From Carboxylicivirga mesophila (GTDB lineage Bacteria > Bacteroidota > Bacteroidia > Bacteroidales > Marinilabiliaceae), in the NCBI RefSeq assembly GCF_018271975.1, contig NZ_JAGUCN010000011.1, forward strand, positions 117,738 through 181,737: DNA of 64,000 nt, in the 5' to 3' direction. Below, piece by piece: positions 1-7,701 of the stretch. The notes beneath the pieces are model-generated. The model searched no databases, had not been told where the DNA came from, and saw only the letters and a list, made by a program, of their open reading frames with translations. Every line of letters starts with the position of its first letter. Within the stretch, counting starts at the first letter, position 1. A program made the position numbers and the translations under genes.

Positions 1-871
1 TAATGAATAAATCACTTTCAGATGCCTTATTTTCAAAACCATGCAACTCCGAAAAGTGGTCCACAACAGTCTCCAACACTTCATCCAATGAGGCCTTATC
101 GAAAATTATTGTTCCAGTCTTCCAGGCAATACAGTTCGATGAATACAACGGGCTCTTAACTATTTTATCATTAGACAGCACTGCTCTTTCACCAGCAGAC
201 ACCTCAACCTTATCTGTTCCGGAAGTAAACATTACACGACCTTCGGTGACCGATAAAGTAACAGTATTGTTACGCCTGTTCTCATCAATATTAAACTCAG
301 TCCCCAGCACTTTAACTTCCGCATCTCCTACTTTCACAACAAAAGGTTTCTCTGGATTTTTGGCCACTTTAAAATAAGCTTCTCCACGAAGTTTAAGTTT
401 ACGGGCTTCACCTTCAAAATCCTTTTCATATGCCAGATAACTATTTTTATTTAATGAAACTTCTGATTGATCAATTAAAACAATACTATCTACCTCACCA
501 TCAGTAACAAAAGCCTCCCACTTTCCAAAACCCGGTACTGATTGATGCAAAGTGTATGCAGCAATAATAACCAGAGCTGGTATCATCACAGCAGCAAACC
601 TCATCAGCTTACGCTTAAACGAAAGCTTAATAAGTTTTGATTGCATGCCTACCCTGGTTTTAAATTTCTCAAAATCGCAGTCCACATCTAGGGAGCGAAA
701 AGCGGCCAGAGCACAAGAATTATCCCAAACTTTTTGCATTTGGGTAAAGTAGGCAGCATTATCGCTGGACTGTTGTTGCCAATCTGCTAACACATGCTCT
801 TCCTCTGCTGAAATATCTTCAGCCAGATACTTAACAATCAGTTCGTCAATATGCTTATTTTGCTCATTCAT
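1..871 (-). CDS. FecR-family anti-sigma factor, cut by the window edge
   Basis: Reading leftwards from an ATG at 871 gives 290 residues with no stop before the window begins, so the C-terminus is missing. The product is a membrane anti-sigma factor: a cytoplasmic N-terminal part (about 1-88), one membrane segment around residues 90-108, then the periplasmic FecR domain with a typical GEAYFKVAKNPEKPF stretch near 163-177 and VKVLGTEFN near 187-194. The start of the C-terminal DUF4974-type domain is visible (IIFDKASLDEVLETV, about 255-269). In Bacteroidota these proteins hold an ECF sigma factor until a TonB-dependent receptor signals substrate binding. The sigma gene lies just upstream on the same strand. 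The receptor it serves is probably left of the window. The family call is firm; the substrate cannot be told. Confidence 0.9.
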   Translation of the reverse strand, partial: MNEQNKHIDELIVKYLAEDISAEEEHVLADWQQQSSDNAAYFTQMQKVWDNSCALAAFRSLDVDCDFEKFKTRVGMQSKLIKLSFKRKLMRFAAVMIPALVIIAAYTLHQSVPGFGKWEAFVTDGEVDSIVLIDQSEVSLNKNSYLAYEKDFEGEARKLKLRGEAYFKVAKNPEKPFVVKVGDAEVKVLGTEFNIDENRRNNTVTLSVTEGRVMFTSGTDKVEVSAGERAVLSNDKIVKSPLYSSNCIAWKTGTIIFDKASLDEVLETVVDHFSELHGFENKASESDLFI

Positions 872-928
872 TTTTTCTCAGTTTCATCATTAACAATTAC
901 ATCGTTGCTTTCTGCAATGACAGTATCA

Positions 929-1102
929 TTAATGAAAATCCATCACACCAAAAATATTTGGCACCTCAGCTTGAGTTTCCTCCACCTTTTCAGCAACAGG
1001 TTCTTTTACTGGCTGCTCAGCTATTTGTTTCGCTTCGGCTTTCACCTGTTTCTCATCTACCGGAGAAAGCAAGTCTGCTAATATTTGAAATACAAATTCC
1101 AT
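929..1102 (-). CDS. small hypothetical protein, 57 residues, between sigma and anti-sigma genes
   Basis: An ATG at 1102 opens 57 codons ending in TAA at 931-929. The product starts MEFVFQILADLLSPVDEKQV and continues as a Lys/Glu/Ala/Pro-rich, probably disordered chain (repeats of the kind AEQPVKEPVAEKVEE), ending near VPNIFGVMDFH. I recognise no family. It lies on the operon strand, 87 bp after the sigma stop and 57 bp before the FecR start. Directly after its stop, another frame continues in similar acidic style (INDTVIAESNDVIVNDETEK) up to the FecR start. The gene may therefore be a frameshifted longer protein, or the two may simply share composition. Supported by strand, spacing and composition only. 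Confidence 0.45.
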   Translation of the reverse strand: MEFVFQILADLLSPVDEKQVKAEAKQIAEQPVKEPVAEKVEETQAEVPNIFGVMDFH

Positions 1103-1133
1103 TTCTAAATGCCTTTTAAGGTTACAAACTCTT

Positions 1134-1179
1134 TGTGTCGTATACTATGACAACTAAGCTTCACGACACACGTAGTTGT
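1134..1179 (-). promoter_or_regulatory. interleaved inverted repeats (possible pseudoknot) between sigma gene and small ORF
   Basis: Two inverted repeats overlap in the order a-b-a'-b'. TGTGTCGT (1134-1141) pairs with ACGACACA (1163-1170), and ACAACTA (1150-1156) pairs with TAGTTGT (1173-1179). Both are perfect. The order allows either alternative hairpins or an H-type pseudoknot in the mRNA just after the sigma stop codon at 1190. No U-tract follows, so it does not look like a plain terminator. Confidence 0.4.
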
Positions 1180-1189
1180 AATTGTATTT

Positions 1190-1762
1190 TTATTTAAAAA
1201 AGAACAATAACAACCAAATCCAAGTCTCAAGATACCCGGCCAATTGTGTTCTTAATGTCTTTAATGCTTTACTTATTTGTGTTTCTACCGTTCTTTTCGA
1301 AAGGTCTAACTGATCGGCAATTTCCTGATTGGTGTGTCCATCAAACCGACTCATCTCAAAAATACGCTTACACTGAGCTGGTAAAGTTTGAATAATAGAG
1401 AAGATACGCTGCTCCAGCTCTGTTTCCTCTAGTTTATCATCAATATAAGCTTCGTCGTTTTTGTGTGAGATGTAAATATTGGCATGATGATCACGACGAA
1501 TTTGGGTATGCTTGATTTGGTTTAAACAACGATTACGTACACTCTGATATAAATGCGCTTTTAGCGACGAATGAATTTTTATCTCTCCCCGCTTCTCGTA
1601 GAAGTTAACCATCACATCCTGAACCAACTCTCTTGCCAGATCGTCATCAACAACCACTTTTCTGGCAAAAACAACTAACTGTGTATAATATTTCAGAAAC
1701 AACTCTTTAAAAGCTGCTTCGCTCCCCTTCTCAATGCCTAGTAATAGATCAGTTTCAGTCAC
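1190..1762 (-). CDS. ECF RNA polymerase sigma factor (sigma-70 family, Bacteroidota expansion type)
   Basis: A 190-residue ECF sigma factor, the normal length. Region 2 covers about 14-85 (FKELFLKYYTQLVVFARK, then ARELVQDVMVNFYEKR). Region 4 covers about 120-172, with the helix-turn-helix TNQEIADQLDLSKRTVETQI. The last 14 residues form an aromatic/leucine-rich tail (WIWLLLFFFK), as in many Bacteroidota ECF factors that sit beside FecR proteins. It should direct polymerase to a target operon when released by the FecR protein encoded downstream on the same strand. A possible -7 box, TATTTTTG on the minus strand, lies at 1810-1803, about 40 bp before the ATG. The partner receptor is not in the window, so the regulated transport function is unknown. 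Confidence 0.93.
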   Translation of the reverse strand: MTETDLLLGIEKGSEAAFKELFLKYYTQLVVFARKVVVDDDLARELVQDVMVNFYEKRGEIKIHSSLKAHLYQSVRNRCLNQIKHTQIRRDHHANIYISHKNDEAYIDDKLEETELEQRIFSIIQTLPAQCKRIFEMSRFDGHTNQEIADQLDLSKRTVETQISKALKTLRTQLAGYLETWIWLLLFFFK

Positions 1763-1894
1763 CTGGATTTTATGAATTATTGTGATGTCGAATGTGCGCT
1801 AGCAAAAATATAAATTAACCACTAATACTGATGCTATTGACTACTTAAATATCTTAAACAAGATACTGTTTTAACTTTTTTTGGATAACACTGG

Positions 1895-1924
1895 TTGTTC
1901 ACAAACGGTTTTTGATTACCTTTG
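1895..1924 (+). promoter_or_regulatory. promoter of tRNA-Pro
   Basis: TTG (1895-1897), 19 bp, then TACCTTTG (1917-1924) fits the Bacteroidota -33/-7 pattern TTG-N19-TAnnTTTG. Transcription would begin a few bases before the tRNA. Confidence 0.75.
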
Positions 1925-1936
1925 CGCTATCATTTT

Positions 1937-2011
1937 CGGGATGTGGCGCAGCCCGGTTAGCGCACTGGTCTGGGGGACCAGGGGTCGCAGGTTCAAATCC
2001 TGTCATCCCGA
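1937..2011 (+). tRNA. tRNA-Pro (anticodon GGG)
   Basis: A 75-nt cloverleaf. Acceptor CGGGATG (1937-1943) pairs with CATCCCG (2004-2010), with discriminator A at 2011. The anticodon stem CTGGT/ACCAG encloses the loop CTGGGGG, giving anticodon GGG (proline). The T arm has GTTCAAAT. The D arm is GCGC...GCGC. CCA is not encoded, as usual in Bacteroidota. It has its own promoter and terminator, so it is a single-gene transcript. Confidence 0.97.
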
Positions 2012-2022
2012 CAGATACAAAT

Positions 2023-2054
2023 AAAGCACTCTATTAAAGAGTGCTTTTTCTTTT
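2023..2054 (+). terminator. intrinsic terminator of tRNA-Pro
   Basis: A perfect 10-bp stem, AAAGCACTCT (2023-2032) with AGAGTGCTTT (2038-2047), a 5-nt loop, then a T-rich tail (TTCTTTT). Confidence 0.92.
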
Positions 2055-2296
2055 ATGATGAAACTCATTAGTTCAAAAATAGTGCAACCTGAAAATTTTA
2101 TGCTGCACCATTGAAGTTTGTATGTTTAGCCACTAATCTACTTTTAAAATCACACCCTCTTTAGGTCTTCCATCTTTTGCTATTATGCTGATTTCGAAGG
2201 ATTGTGATATCAACTTCAAGACCACAAATATTCCAATCAATTTTTAATATGCAAGCATTACCAACCTGCATTTAAGCGATGATAACTTCAACATGT
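2055..2296. other. intergenic, nothing recognised
   Basis: AT-rich spacer between the tRNA terminator and the terminator of the GH43 gene. I see no supported ORF, RNA gene or repeat in it. Confidence 0.6.
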
Positions 2297-2341
2297 TAAA
2301 AAAGAAGGCAACACCAGTCAAGTAATATCAAGCTGCCTTTT
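2297..2341 (-). terminator. terminator after the GH43 gene at 2354-3952
   Basis: Read on the minus strand, AAGGCA (2339-2334) pairs with TGCCTT (2310-2305), with one more G-C pair after a mismatch. A T-rich tract (TTCTTTTTT) follows at 2304-2296. It lies 13 bp after the GH43 stop. Confidence 0.65.
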
Positions 2342-2353
2342 CAACCTGAGAAT

Positions 2354-3952
2354 TTAATCCATGCCTTTATAATCAAACCAGTCAAAAGCAACCATTAGTT
2401 TGGACAATTTGCCATTGCTTGTGGCATACACGCCCACGCCTGGACCATTAAACTGGTTGCCATTGCCATCAGCAATAACCCGCAGGCTTTGAGTGCCACC
2501 AACGGGGTGCAAATCATCTTCTGTTTCCCCATAACTAAACTGTACATCTAAGCCACTGCCAGCTACGTGCAGCACCACCTCATCATTCGAATAGGGCACC
2601 CTTGCTATCTCGCTTGCCCGCCCTTTAAATGATTTGATAAGCACAAGCGAATCATTATCCTTCAATAGTTTATAGTGATTTTGGTTGGTGCGATATACAG
2701 TTAGGCCAGCCTGCTCATGGCCTTTGGAAGCTTTGAAACGCATTTGTGTTTTTGCTTCGAACTGATGGTGAAGTATGCGCTGAACAAGAATGGACGAATT
2801 AACCAGGCTATCCATTACTTCGGGGCGCAATTGTACTTTTAACTGACCACCTGAAACTGTGTAAAATGGCTCATGTGGTGTACGGATGGTGCACCATTTT
2901 AAGTCAAGCTTATCGCCTTCAAAATTATCTCGCACGGGTATTAATGCAAGCGGTGACCATGGTAAATCAGGACGTTTCTGCTCCATTAGCACTTTACCAT
3001 GCCCCGGATTGAATACCGGTGTTTGCCCTTCAAACTCAACCCTGGCCAGAAAGGTTTCGCGGCCAAGGATGGTTTCCCTTTCAATACGACGCTTACCCAA
3101 CATCACACACCACCATTCGTCATTTTGTGTTTGCACCAAATCGCCATGACCGATGGCATGCAGCGGGTAATCCTCTCCCATGTGCCGATGTGTTAAAACC
3201 GGGTTAATGTAATCAGCTATGTAAGGCCCGTTAACCGAATCGCTATGATGAACAGTGAGTGCATGATACATACCGGTTCCTCCTTCCGACACCATCAGCA
3301 GGTACTGGCCATTGATTTTATACAAATGAGGCCCTTCGGTGTAGGAAGCATTATTGGCATGCCCATAGGTGAGATTATGGCGTTTGCCCACCAGCTGTTG
3401 CTGCTCCAAGTCCAATTCCTGGTTGTAAGCCTCCGTCTGAGTGGGCCACTCTTCATCCTCAACACCCTGCATGCCTGTATAGTAGCATTTGCCATTGTCG
3501 TCCCAAAACAAAGAGGGATCAATGCCCGGAGCATCAGGTAACCAGACAGGATCGGACCAGGGACCGGCAGGATCGCTGGCTGTCACATAGAAATTCATCC
3601 CACAAGCCACGCAGGTATTGATGATGTAAAACATGCCATCGTGATACCTGATGGTTGGCGCAAACAATCCCAGTTTATCGGGCAGGCCGCTAAAATCAAC
3701 CATCTCAGGCCTGTCAATGGCATGACCAATTAGCTGCCAATTGACCAGATCTTTACTGTGATAAATGGGCAATCCGGGAAACCATACAAAGGTTGAATTG
3801 ACCAGATAATAATCGTCGCCCACTCTGCAAATGGATGGATCGGGATGGTAACCACTAAGTATGGGATTTTGAAATTTTGAGGGTGCATCCTGAGCTGCAA
3901 CTTGCACTGCCAAGAAGCTTACTATTAATGTACTGATGATTGTTATTTTCAT
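2354..3952 (-). CDS. glycoside hydrolase family 43 (arabinofuranosidase/xylosidase type), secreted
   Basis: 532 residues with a signal peptide (MKITIISTLIVSFLAVQVAA, cut near AQ). The N-terminal five-bladed propeller carries the three GH43 catalytic residues: Asp38 in YHPDPS (base), Asp145 in GIDPSLFWDD (pKa modulator) and Glu206 in YTEGPHLY (acid). About 340-530 is a C-terminal beta-sandwich typical of the longer GH43 enzymes. It would remove arabinofuranosyl or xylosyl groups from hemicellulose side chains in the periplasm. The exact substrate cannot be read from motifs. It stands 197 bp after the DUF1593 gene, and its leader holds one of the three copies of a structured RNA element (3979-4046). 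A terminator follows. A second GH43 lies at 26364-27872. Confidence 0.9.
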   Translation of the reverse strand: MKITIISTLIVSFLAVQVAAQDAPSKFQNPILSGYHPDPSICRVGDDYYLVNSTFVWFPGLPIYHSKDLVNWQLIGHAIDRPEMVDFSGLPDKLGLFAPTIRYHDGMFYIINTCVACGMNFYVTASDPAGPWSDPVWLPDAPGIDPSLFWDDNGKCYYTGMQGVEDEEWPTQTEAYNQELDLEQQQLVGKRHNLTYGHANNASYTEGPHLYKINGQYLLMVSEGGTGMYHALTVHHSDSVNGPYIADYINPVLTHRHMGEDYPLHAIGHGDLVQTQNDEWWCVMLGKRRIERETILGRETFLARVEFEGQTPVFNPGHGKVLMEQKRPDLPWSPLALIPVRDNFEGDKLDLKWCTIRTPHEPFYTVSGGQLKVQLRPEVMDSLVNSSILVQRILHHQFEAKTQMRFKASKGHEQAGLTVYRTNQNHYKLLKDNDSLVLIKSFKGRASEIARVPYSNDEVVLHVAGSGLDVQFSYGETEDDLHPVGGTQSLRVIADGNGNQFNGPGVGVYATSNGKLSKLMVAFDWFDYKGMD

Positions 3953-3978
3953 GTGTCTAAAATTTTATTTCTTAATGG

Positions 3979-4046
3979 TCACATGGAACTCGCCAGAATA
4001 GTCATGCTCCTGTGTGAGAAAACTTCTCTCATGGCTCGTTTCATAT
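3979..4046 (-). promoter_or_regulatory. structured leader element, copy A (upstream of GH43)
   Basis: On the minus strand: CATATGAAAC (4046-4037), then the invariant box CACACAGG (4015-4008), an ATG at 4004 exactly 3 nt later, and the closing arm GTTCCATGTG (3988-3979). The outer arms pair over 10 positions with one A-C mismatch and one G-U pair. The ATG opens an 8-codon mini-ORF ending at 3978. Closely related elements occur at 53338-53417 and 56185-56264. Confidence 0.6.
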
Positions 4047-4149
4047 GATTATGTTTTTACCACATGGACCAATCAATTTATCAATGCTAATCCACTGTTT
4101 GATTCTTCGATTAAGATGTATGAGCCTGTCTTGCAAGCTTTAATCCATT

Positions 4150-5571
4150 CTAGGGTTTAATTGTTACGATGACTCTTTTATAGGCCGATAATTGTGGTTG
4201 ACCTCTATCTGTTACTTTTAGAATAAAGTGGGCGCTTACCTCCTTATCTACTTCAGGTGCAGTAAAGTGGGCTTTGTAAACATTTTCGGCTCCATTGACC
4301 GCAATCACTTCGTTATAGCTGCCGGCTTCGGGGTAATTAAACCACAGGAAACTAACACTGTCCCCATCCGGTTCGAAGGTATTAAAAGCATCCAGCGTGA
4401 AATGCGTGCCCGACTGAACTGTTATCTCTTCGGGGTGTGACAAAACCGGGACAGGTGCATGATTAGCTTCATCATAGGTCTTCAGACACCAATCCATGCG
4501 AGCCGAAAAATCATTCTGAAAATCATCGCGCCACCGAATAATGGTTTCCTTGAATCCGCTAAATGTCTGCTCACCTTTTTTTACCGAACGTCCATATTCA
4601 TTGTACACATATGGCGTATACGTATCAATCGCATTAGTCCAGATAGCTCTGGTTTCCGGCTCATTGACAACAATTGAGCCCCCCTCTTTGAGTTGAGAAA
4701 AATCGGACAGATACAACTCATAGCGACCGCCCCATCCGCCCCAATTGGGATGCTCAGCACTATTAAGTCCATTGGGTATTAATGACAGAAAAGCCGGCGT
4801 ATCGCCTTCCATGCTCCAAGCCACATCCGGGTAAGCGGCTCCAAGCGGACCATGCCCCTGCTGAATATGTTCAGCCAGCCAGCGGTTACTAATGGTCGTG
4901 TTATTTATCCCATTAATGTAGCTGGCATTTACACCGGTCCAGGTGGCATTGCCATAGTCATCTCCCGGACTAACGATATAAAATAAGTCAGGAAAGTTAT
5001 GACGAATCCAACTACCGCTATCATCCTGATCCGAAATGGTATAAACACGTAATTTAGCCATCAAGCGTTTGGCTTCTTTTCTACTTTTTGTTTTACGAAT
5101 AGTGTAAAGCGCTTGTGCCAGCGTATTAGAGCCACCCCATACTGAAATCCATAAGGGACGTTTATCTTCTTTTTCTAACATCTTGATAATCCAATCAGAG
5201 CCTTCTGAATCCATGCCTTTACCTACTCCTTTCATACCATATACCGGCAAACCCTTTTTTACCAAAGAATACAATACCGTGGCCTGAGGAAAATCAGGGT
5301 GGTGCTGTACCAGATTAGCTTGCACCTTATCATAAGTCTTTAACACTTTGATAATGGATTCAGGATGTACCTCATTGCTCATCCAGCACGAAGTAGTGGC
5401 TACAATGCCTTCAATATCTATTTCGTTGGCATATAAAAGCAACCTTACCAGTGATTGTGTATCATCCGGGTCGGCCTCAATATCTGTTAAAACAACAACG
5501 CGGTGTTTCTCCTGCGCGTGTGCATGTCCCAACACCCCAACTAAGCAAGCTATAAACAGTAATACTTTCAT
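4150..5571 (-). CDS. DUF1593 / nucleoside-hydrolase-like secreted protein
   Basis: 473 residues with a signal peptide (MKVLLFIACLVGVLGHAHA). The N-terminal part carries VVVLTDIEADPDDTQSLVR (about 25-43), a variant of the Asp-rich metal-binding motif of ribonucleoside hydrolases. This is the hallmark of DUF1593 proteins (Sde_0182 type). The last about 90 residues form an Ig-like C-terminal domain (EITVQSGTHFTLDAFNTFEPDGDSVSFLW region). Such proteins recur in polysaccharide loci, but the substrate is not known to me. They may cleave glycosidic bonds of plant glycans. It is cotranscribed with the GH5 gene 26 bp upstream. Confidence 0.8.
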   Translation of the reverse strand: MKVLLFIACLVGVLGHAHAQEKHRVVVLTDIEADPDDTQSLVRLLLYANEIDIEGIVATTSCWMSNEVHPESIIKVLKTYDKVQANLVQHHPDFPQATVLYSLVKKGLPVYGMKGVGKGMDSEGSDWIIKMLEKEDKRPLWISVWGGSNTLAQALYTIRKTKSRKEAKRLMAKLRVYTISDQDDSGSWIRHNFPDLFYIVSPGDDYGNATWTGVNASYINGINNTTISNRWLAEHIQQGHGPLGAAYPDVAWSMEGDTPAFLSLIPNGLNSAEHPNWGGWGGRYELYLSDFSQLKEGGSIVVNEPETRAIWTNAIDTYTPYVYNEYGRSVKKGEQTFSGFKETIIRWRDDFQNDFSARMDWCLKTYDEANHAPVPVLSHPEEITVQSGTHFTLDAFNTFEPDGDSVSFLWFNYPEAGSYNEVIAVNGAENVYKAHFTAPEVDKEVSAHFILKVTDRGQPQLSAYKRVIVTIKP

Positions 5572-5597
5572 ACTATAAATAATCGTTAATCAAAAAA

Positions 5598-6671
5598 CTA
5601 TTGCGCATCAATAATGGCATCGGCTACTTCAGGATGCATCCAATCGTAGGTACGGCGGTTAATAATCCCAAACTGACCGGCACCTCCATTATCCCACCAG
5701 ATTGGGCAAATGCCTCTTTCTAAACAGCCACGAGCAAAGTATGCGGTATGCCTTTTTCGGTCCTCCATATTATTATGGTTGAGGCTTCCCCATTCGCCCA
5801 TCACCACCTGAATACCTTTTGAGATAAACCGTGTCACCAATCGATCCAGTTCGGCATCCATGGCCTTTTTTTCGGCATCGGTTCCCCAGCTGGTTACAAA
5901 GTCCGTCTCAGCCAATGCGAAGTGGTAGGGAAAGTAATTGTGAACTGAAACAAGCAGGTTGTGCGAATCGGGTAAGACCAAACCATCAATAGCCACCTGG
6001 CTTGATGATGCAGCATAGGAGGACACCATGATATAGCGATTAGCATTTTTACCACCTGAACTTCTGATAGCCTCCACGGCCACTTGATGAAACTGGTTAA
6101 TGCAGTCGCGTCCTTCTGCTGTGCCACCTGTCCATTCTTCAGGTGAGCCTTTCAAACGGGTTTCGTTAAGTGTTTCGAATATCAACTGCCCGCCGTAGGC
6201 TTTAAAATGATCGGCTATCTGCGCCCAAACCTTTTCCAATTGCTGTTTGGATCGGTCGGCTTTGGAGTAAGTTGGTATCAACCACTCTTCATCGTGATGG
6301 ATATTAATGATGACGTACATGTCATTATCCAAACCATAATTCACTACTTCTTCAACCCGCCTGAGCCAGCTGTCCGAAATGGTATAGCTGGGGCCAGGAC
6401 CAATATGGTATTGCCAGGTTACGGGTACGCGCAATGTTTTAAACCCTTTGGCCTTAACCGCATCTATCAGGGCTTTTGTGGCTATTGGATTTCCCCAAAC
6501 CGTCTCGTCTTTTCCTTTGGCATCTAGGGTGTTTCCCAAGTTCCAGCCCACCCCCATATCGGCGACCAGGGCTTTTGCAGTCAATTCATTATCATCATTT
6601 TGCGGATTTACCTCTGAACTACATGCTGTAATACTCACAATCAGCAGAAGGCACACTAAGATAGTTTTCAT
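5598..6671 (-). CDS. GH5 endo-glucanase, GH5_4-like, lipoprotein
   Basis: 357 residues. The lipobox SITAC gives a lipidated Cys17, so the enzyme is probably anchored to the outer membrane. The GH5 fold begins MGVGWNLGNTLDA (about 39-51). The catalytic acid is Glu170 in IFETLNE, the nucleophile is Glu293 in VMGEWGS, and NIHHDEEW (about 123-130) matches the GH5_4-type endoglucanase/xyloglucanase group. It probably cuts beta-1,4-glucan backbones (xyloglucan or glucomannan) at the cell surface. The gene lies 29 bp after a mannanase-type GH5 and 26 bp before DUF1593. The subfamily call is from motif memory and not certain. Confidence 0.87.
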   Translation of the reverse strand: MKTILVCLLLIVSITACSSEVNPQNDDNELTAKALVADMGVGWNLGNTLDAKGKDETVWGNPIATKALIDAVKAKGFKTLRVPVTWQYHIGPGPSYTISDSWLRRVEEVVNYGLDNDMYVIINIHHDEEWLIPTYSKADRSKQQLEKVWAQIADHFKAYGGQLIFETLNETRLKGSPEEWTGGTAEGRDCINQFHQVAVEAIRSSGGKNANRYIMVSSYAASSSQVAIDGLVLPDSHNLLVSVHNYFPYHFALAETDFVTSWGTDAEKKAMDAELDRLVTRFISKGIQVVMGEWGSLNHNNMEDRKRHTAYFARGCLERGICPIWWDNGGAGQFGIINRRTYDWMHPEVADAIIDAQ

Positions 6672-6700
6672 ATTTCGTTAGGATTTATTCTGATTTACAT

Positions 6701-7699
6701 TCATTTAAAAACCGAGGCTTGCTGTGCGGTTGAGCGGATTCCATGTGGCGAATCAAATACCTCCTTGCCCCACCAGGTAAGTGTTTCCCAATCGGTGTAT
6801 TCAACCAGATCCAACCACTTGTTTTCGGCATTATTTCCGGTCCACGACCAGGCCAGATACCCCATGCCTAAGTCCTCGCAGCACTGCATTATCTGCCGAT
6901 GGTTCACCATACAACCCAGGTTATTGTCGCCGTTATTAAAACAATAGCCAAACTCACCTACGATAAGCGGCAGTTCAGCTGCACTCACCTCTTTCAGCTT
7001 TTGCTCAATCACCTGCTCATCATTCCACGAGCCATACATATGAATGGAAAACAACAGGTTGTGCTGCGGGTCAAGCTCCACCAATTGCTGTCCATAGTCA
7101 ATAATGGGCTGTATGTTCTGGCCCCATCCGGGGGCATCAATCACAATGGTGGATGTGTAGCCGGCCTCGCGCAAAAAGCTAATACATGGCCGATAAGCCT
7201 CGGACCAAACCGCTCCTGTGACTGAATGATCGCCCCACTCATTGGCAATATTCACCATCACATAGCGCTTATATTTTTTTAGCATCTGCATCATGTCTGC
7301 GGATGTAAAATACCTGGCCAGACTTAATAGCTTCATTGCGGATGTATCACCCGTAGCATCGTGTAGTTCCAGTATAGGGATCATCTTCAGATCGCCACAG
7401 CGCTGAATGATGCGCTCCAGCTTAGCGGGTGGCAGCGATGTTTCCCACACAATGCGCACACAGTTTACATCATGAGCCGCAATGGTGCTTAAGGCCTCAT
7501 AGGATGGTTCTTCAAACCAGGCATGTGGCACATTAACACCTCTTATGATGAAAGGCTGACCATTGGCATCGAGCAAGCGCCCGGCAGCGGTTGTAAACCC
7601 ATGAGACCTTATGCTTTTATTCTCTGAAGCACATCCGCACAACAATGCGATGGTCAGCATGGACACACCCATCCATATGGACACACTTAGTTTCATCAT
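6701..7699 (-). CDS. GH5 endo-beta-1,4-mannanase, GH5_8-type, lipoprotein
   Basis: About 332 residues. A GTG at 7702 overlaps the preceding stop codon. I place the start at the ATG at 7699, though 7696 is equally possible. A lipobox (LLCGC) lies near residue 24. The body matches bacterial GH5_8 mannanases along its length: DANGQPFIIRGVNVPHAW (about 45-62), ILELHDATG (about 110-118), VNIANEW with the acid/base Glu near 155, IDAPGWGQN (about 188-196), FSIHMYG (about 218-224) and LPLIVGEFG with the nucleophile Glu near 250. It should cut mannan or glucomannan chains endo-wise at the cell surface. Its neighbours are alpha-galactosidase and the 2-epimerase, so the substrate is probably galactomannan or galactoglucomannan. 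Confidence 0.9.
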   Translation of the reverse strand: MMKLSVSIWMGVSMLTIALLCGCASENKSIRSHGFTTAAGRLLDANGQPFIIRGVNVPHAWFEEPSYEALSTIAAHDVNCVRIVWETSLPPAKLERIIQRCGDLKMIPILELHDATGDTSAMKLLSLARYFTSADMMQMLKKYKRYVMVNIANEWGDHSVTGAVWSEAYRPCISFLREAGYTSTIVIDAPGWGQNIQPIIDYGQQLVELDPQHNLLFSIHMYGSWNDEQVIEQKLKEVSAAELPLIVGEFGYCFNNGDNNLGCMVNHRQIMQCCEDLGMGYLAWSWTGNNAENKWLDLVEYTDWETLTWWGKEVFDSPHGIRSTAQQASVFK

Positions 7700-7701
7700 C
7701 A

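Noticed and set aside
851..1081. 76-codon ORF on the plus strand
   Set aside because: It overlaps the FecR start and the minus-strand small ORF, is hydrophobic only because it is the antisense of Lys/Glu codons, and has no plausible start context.
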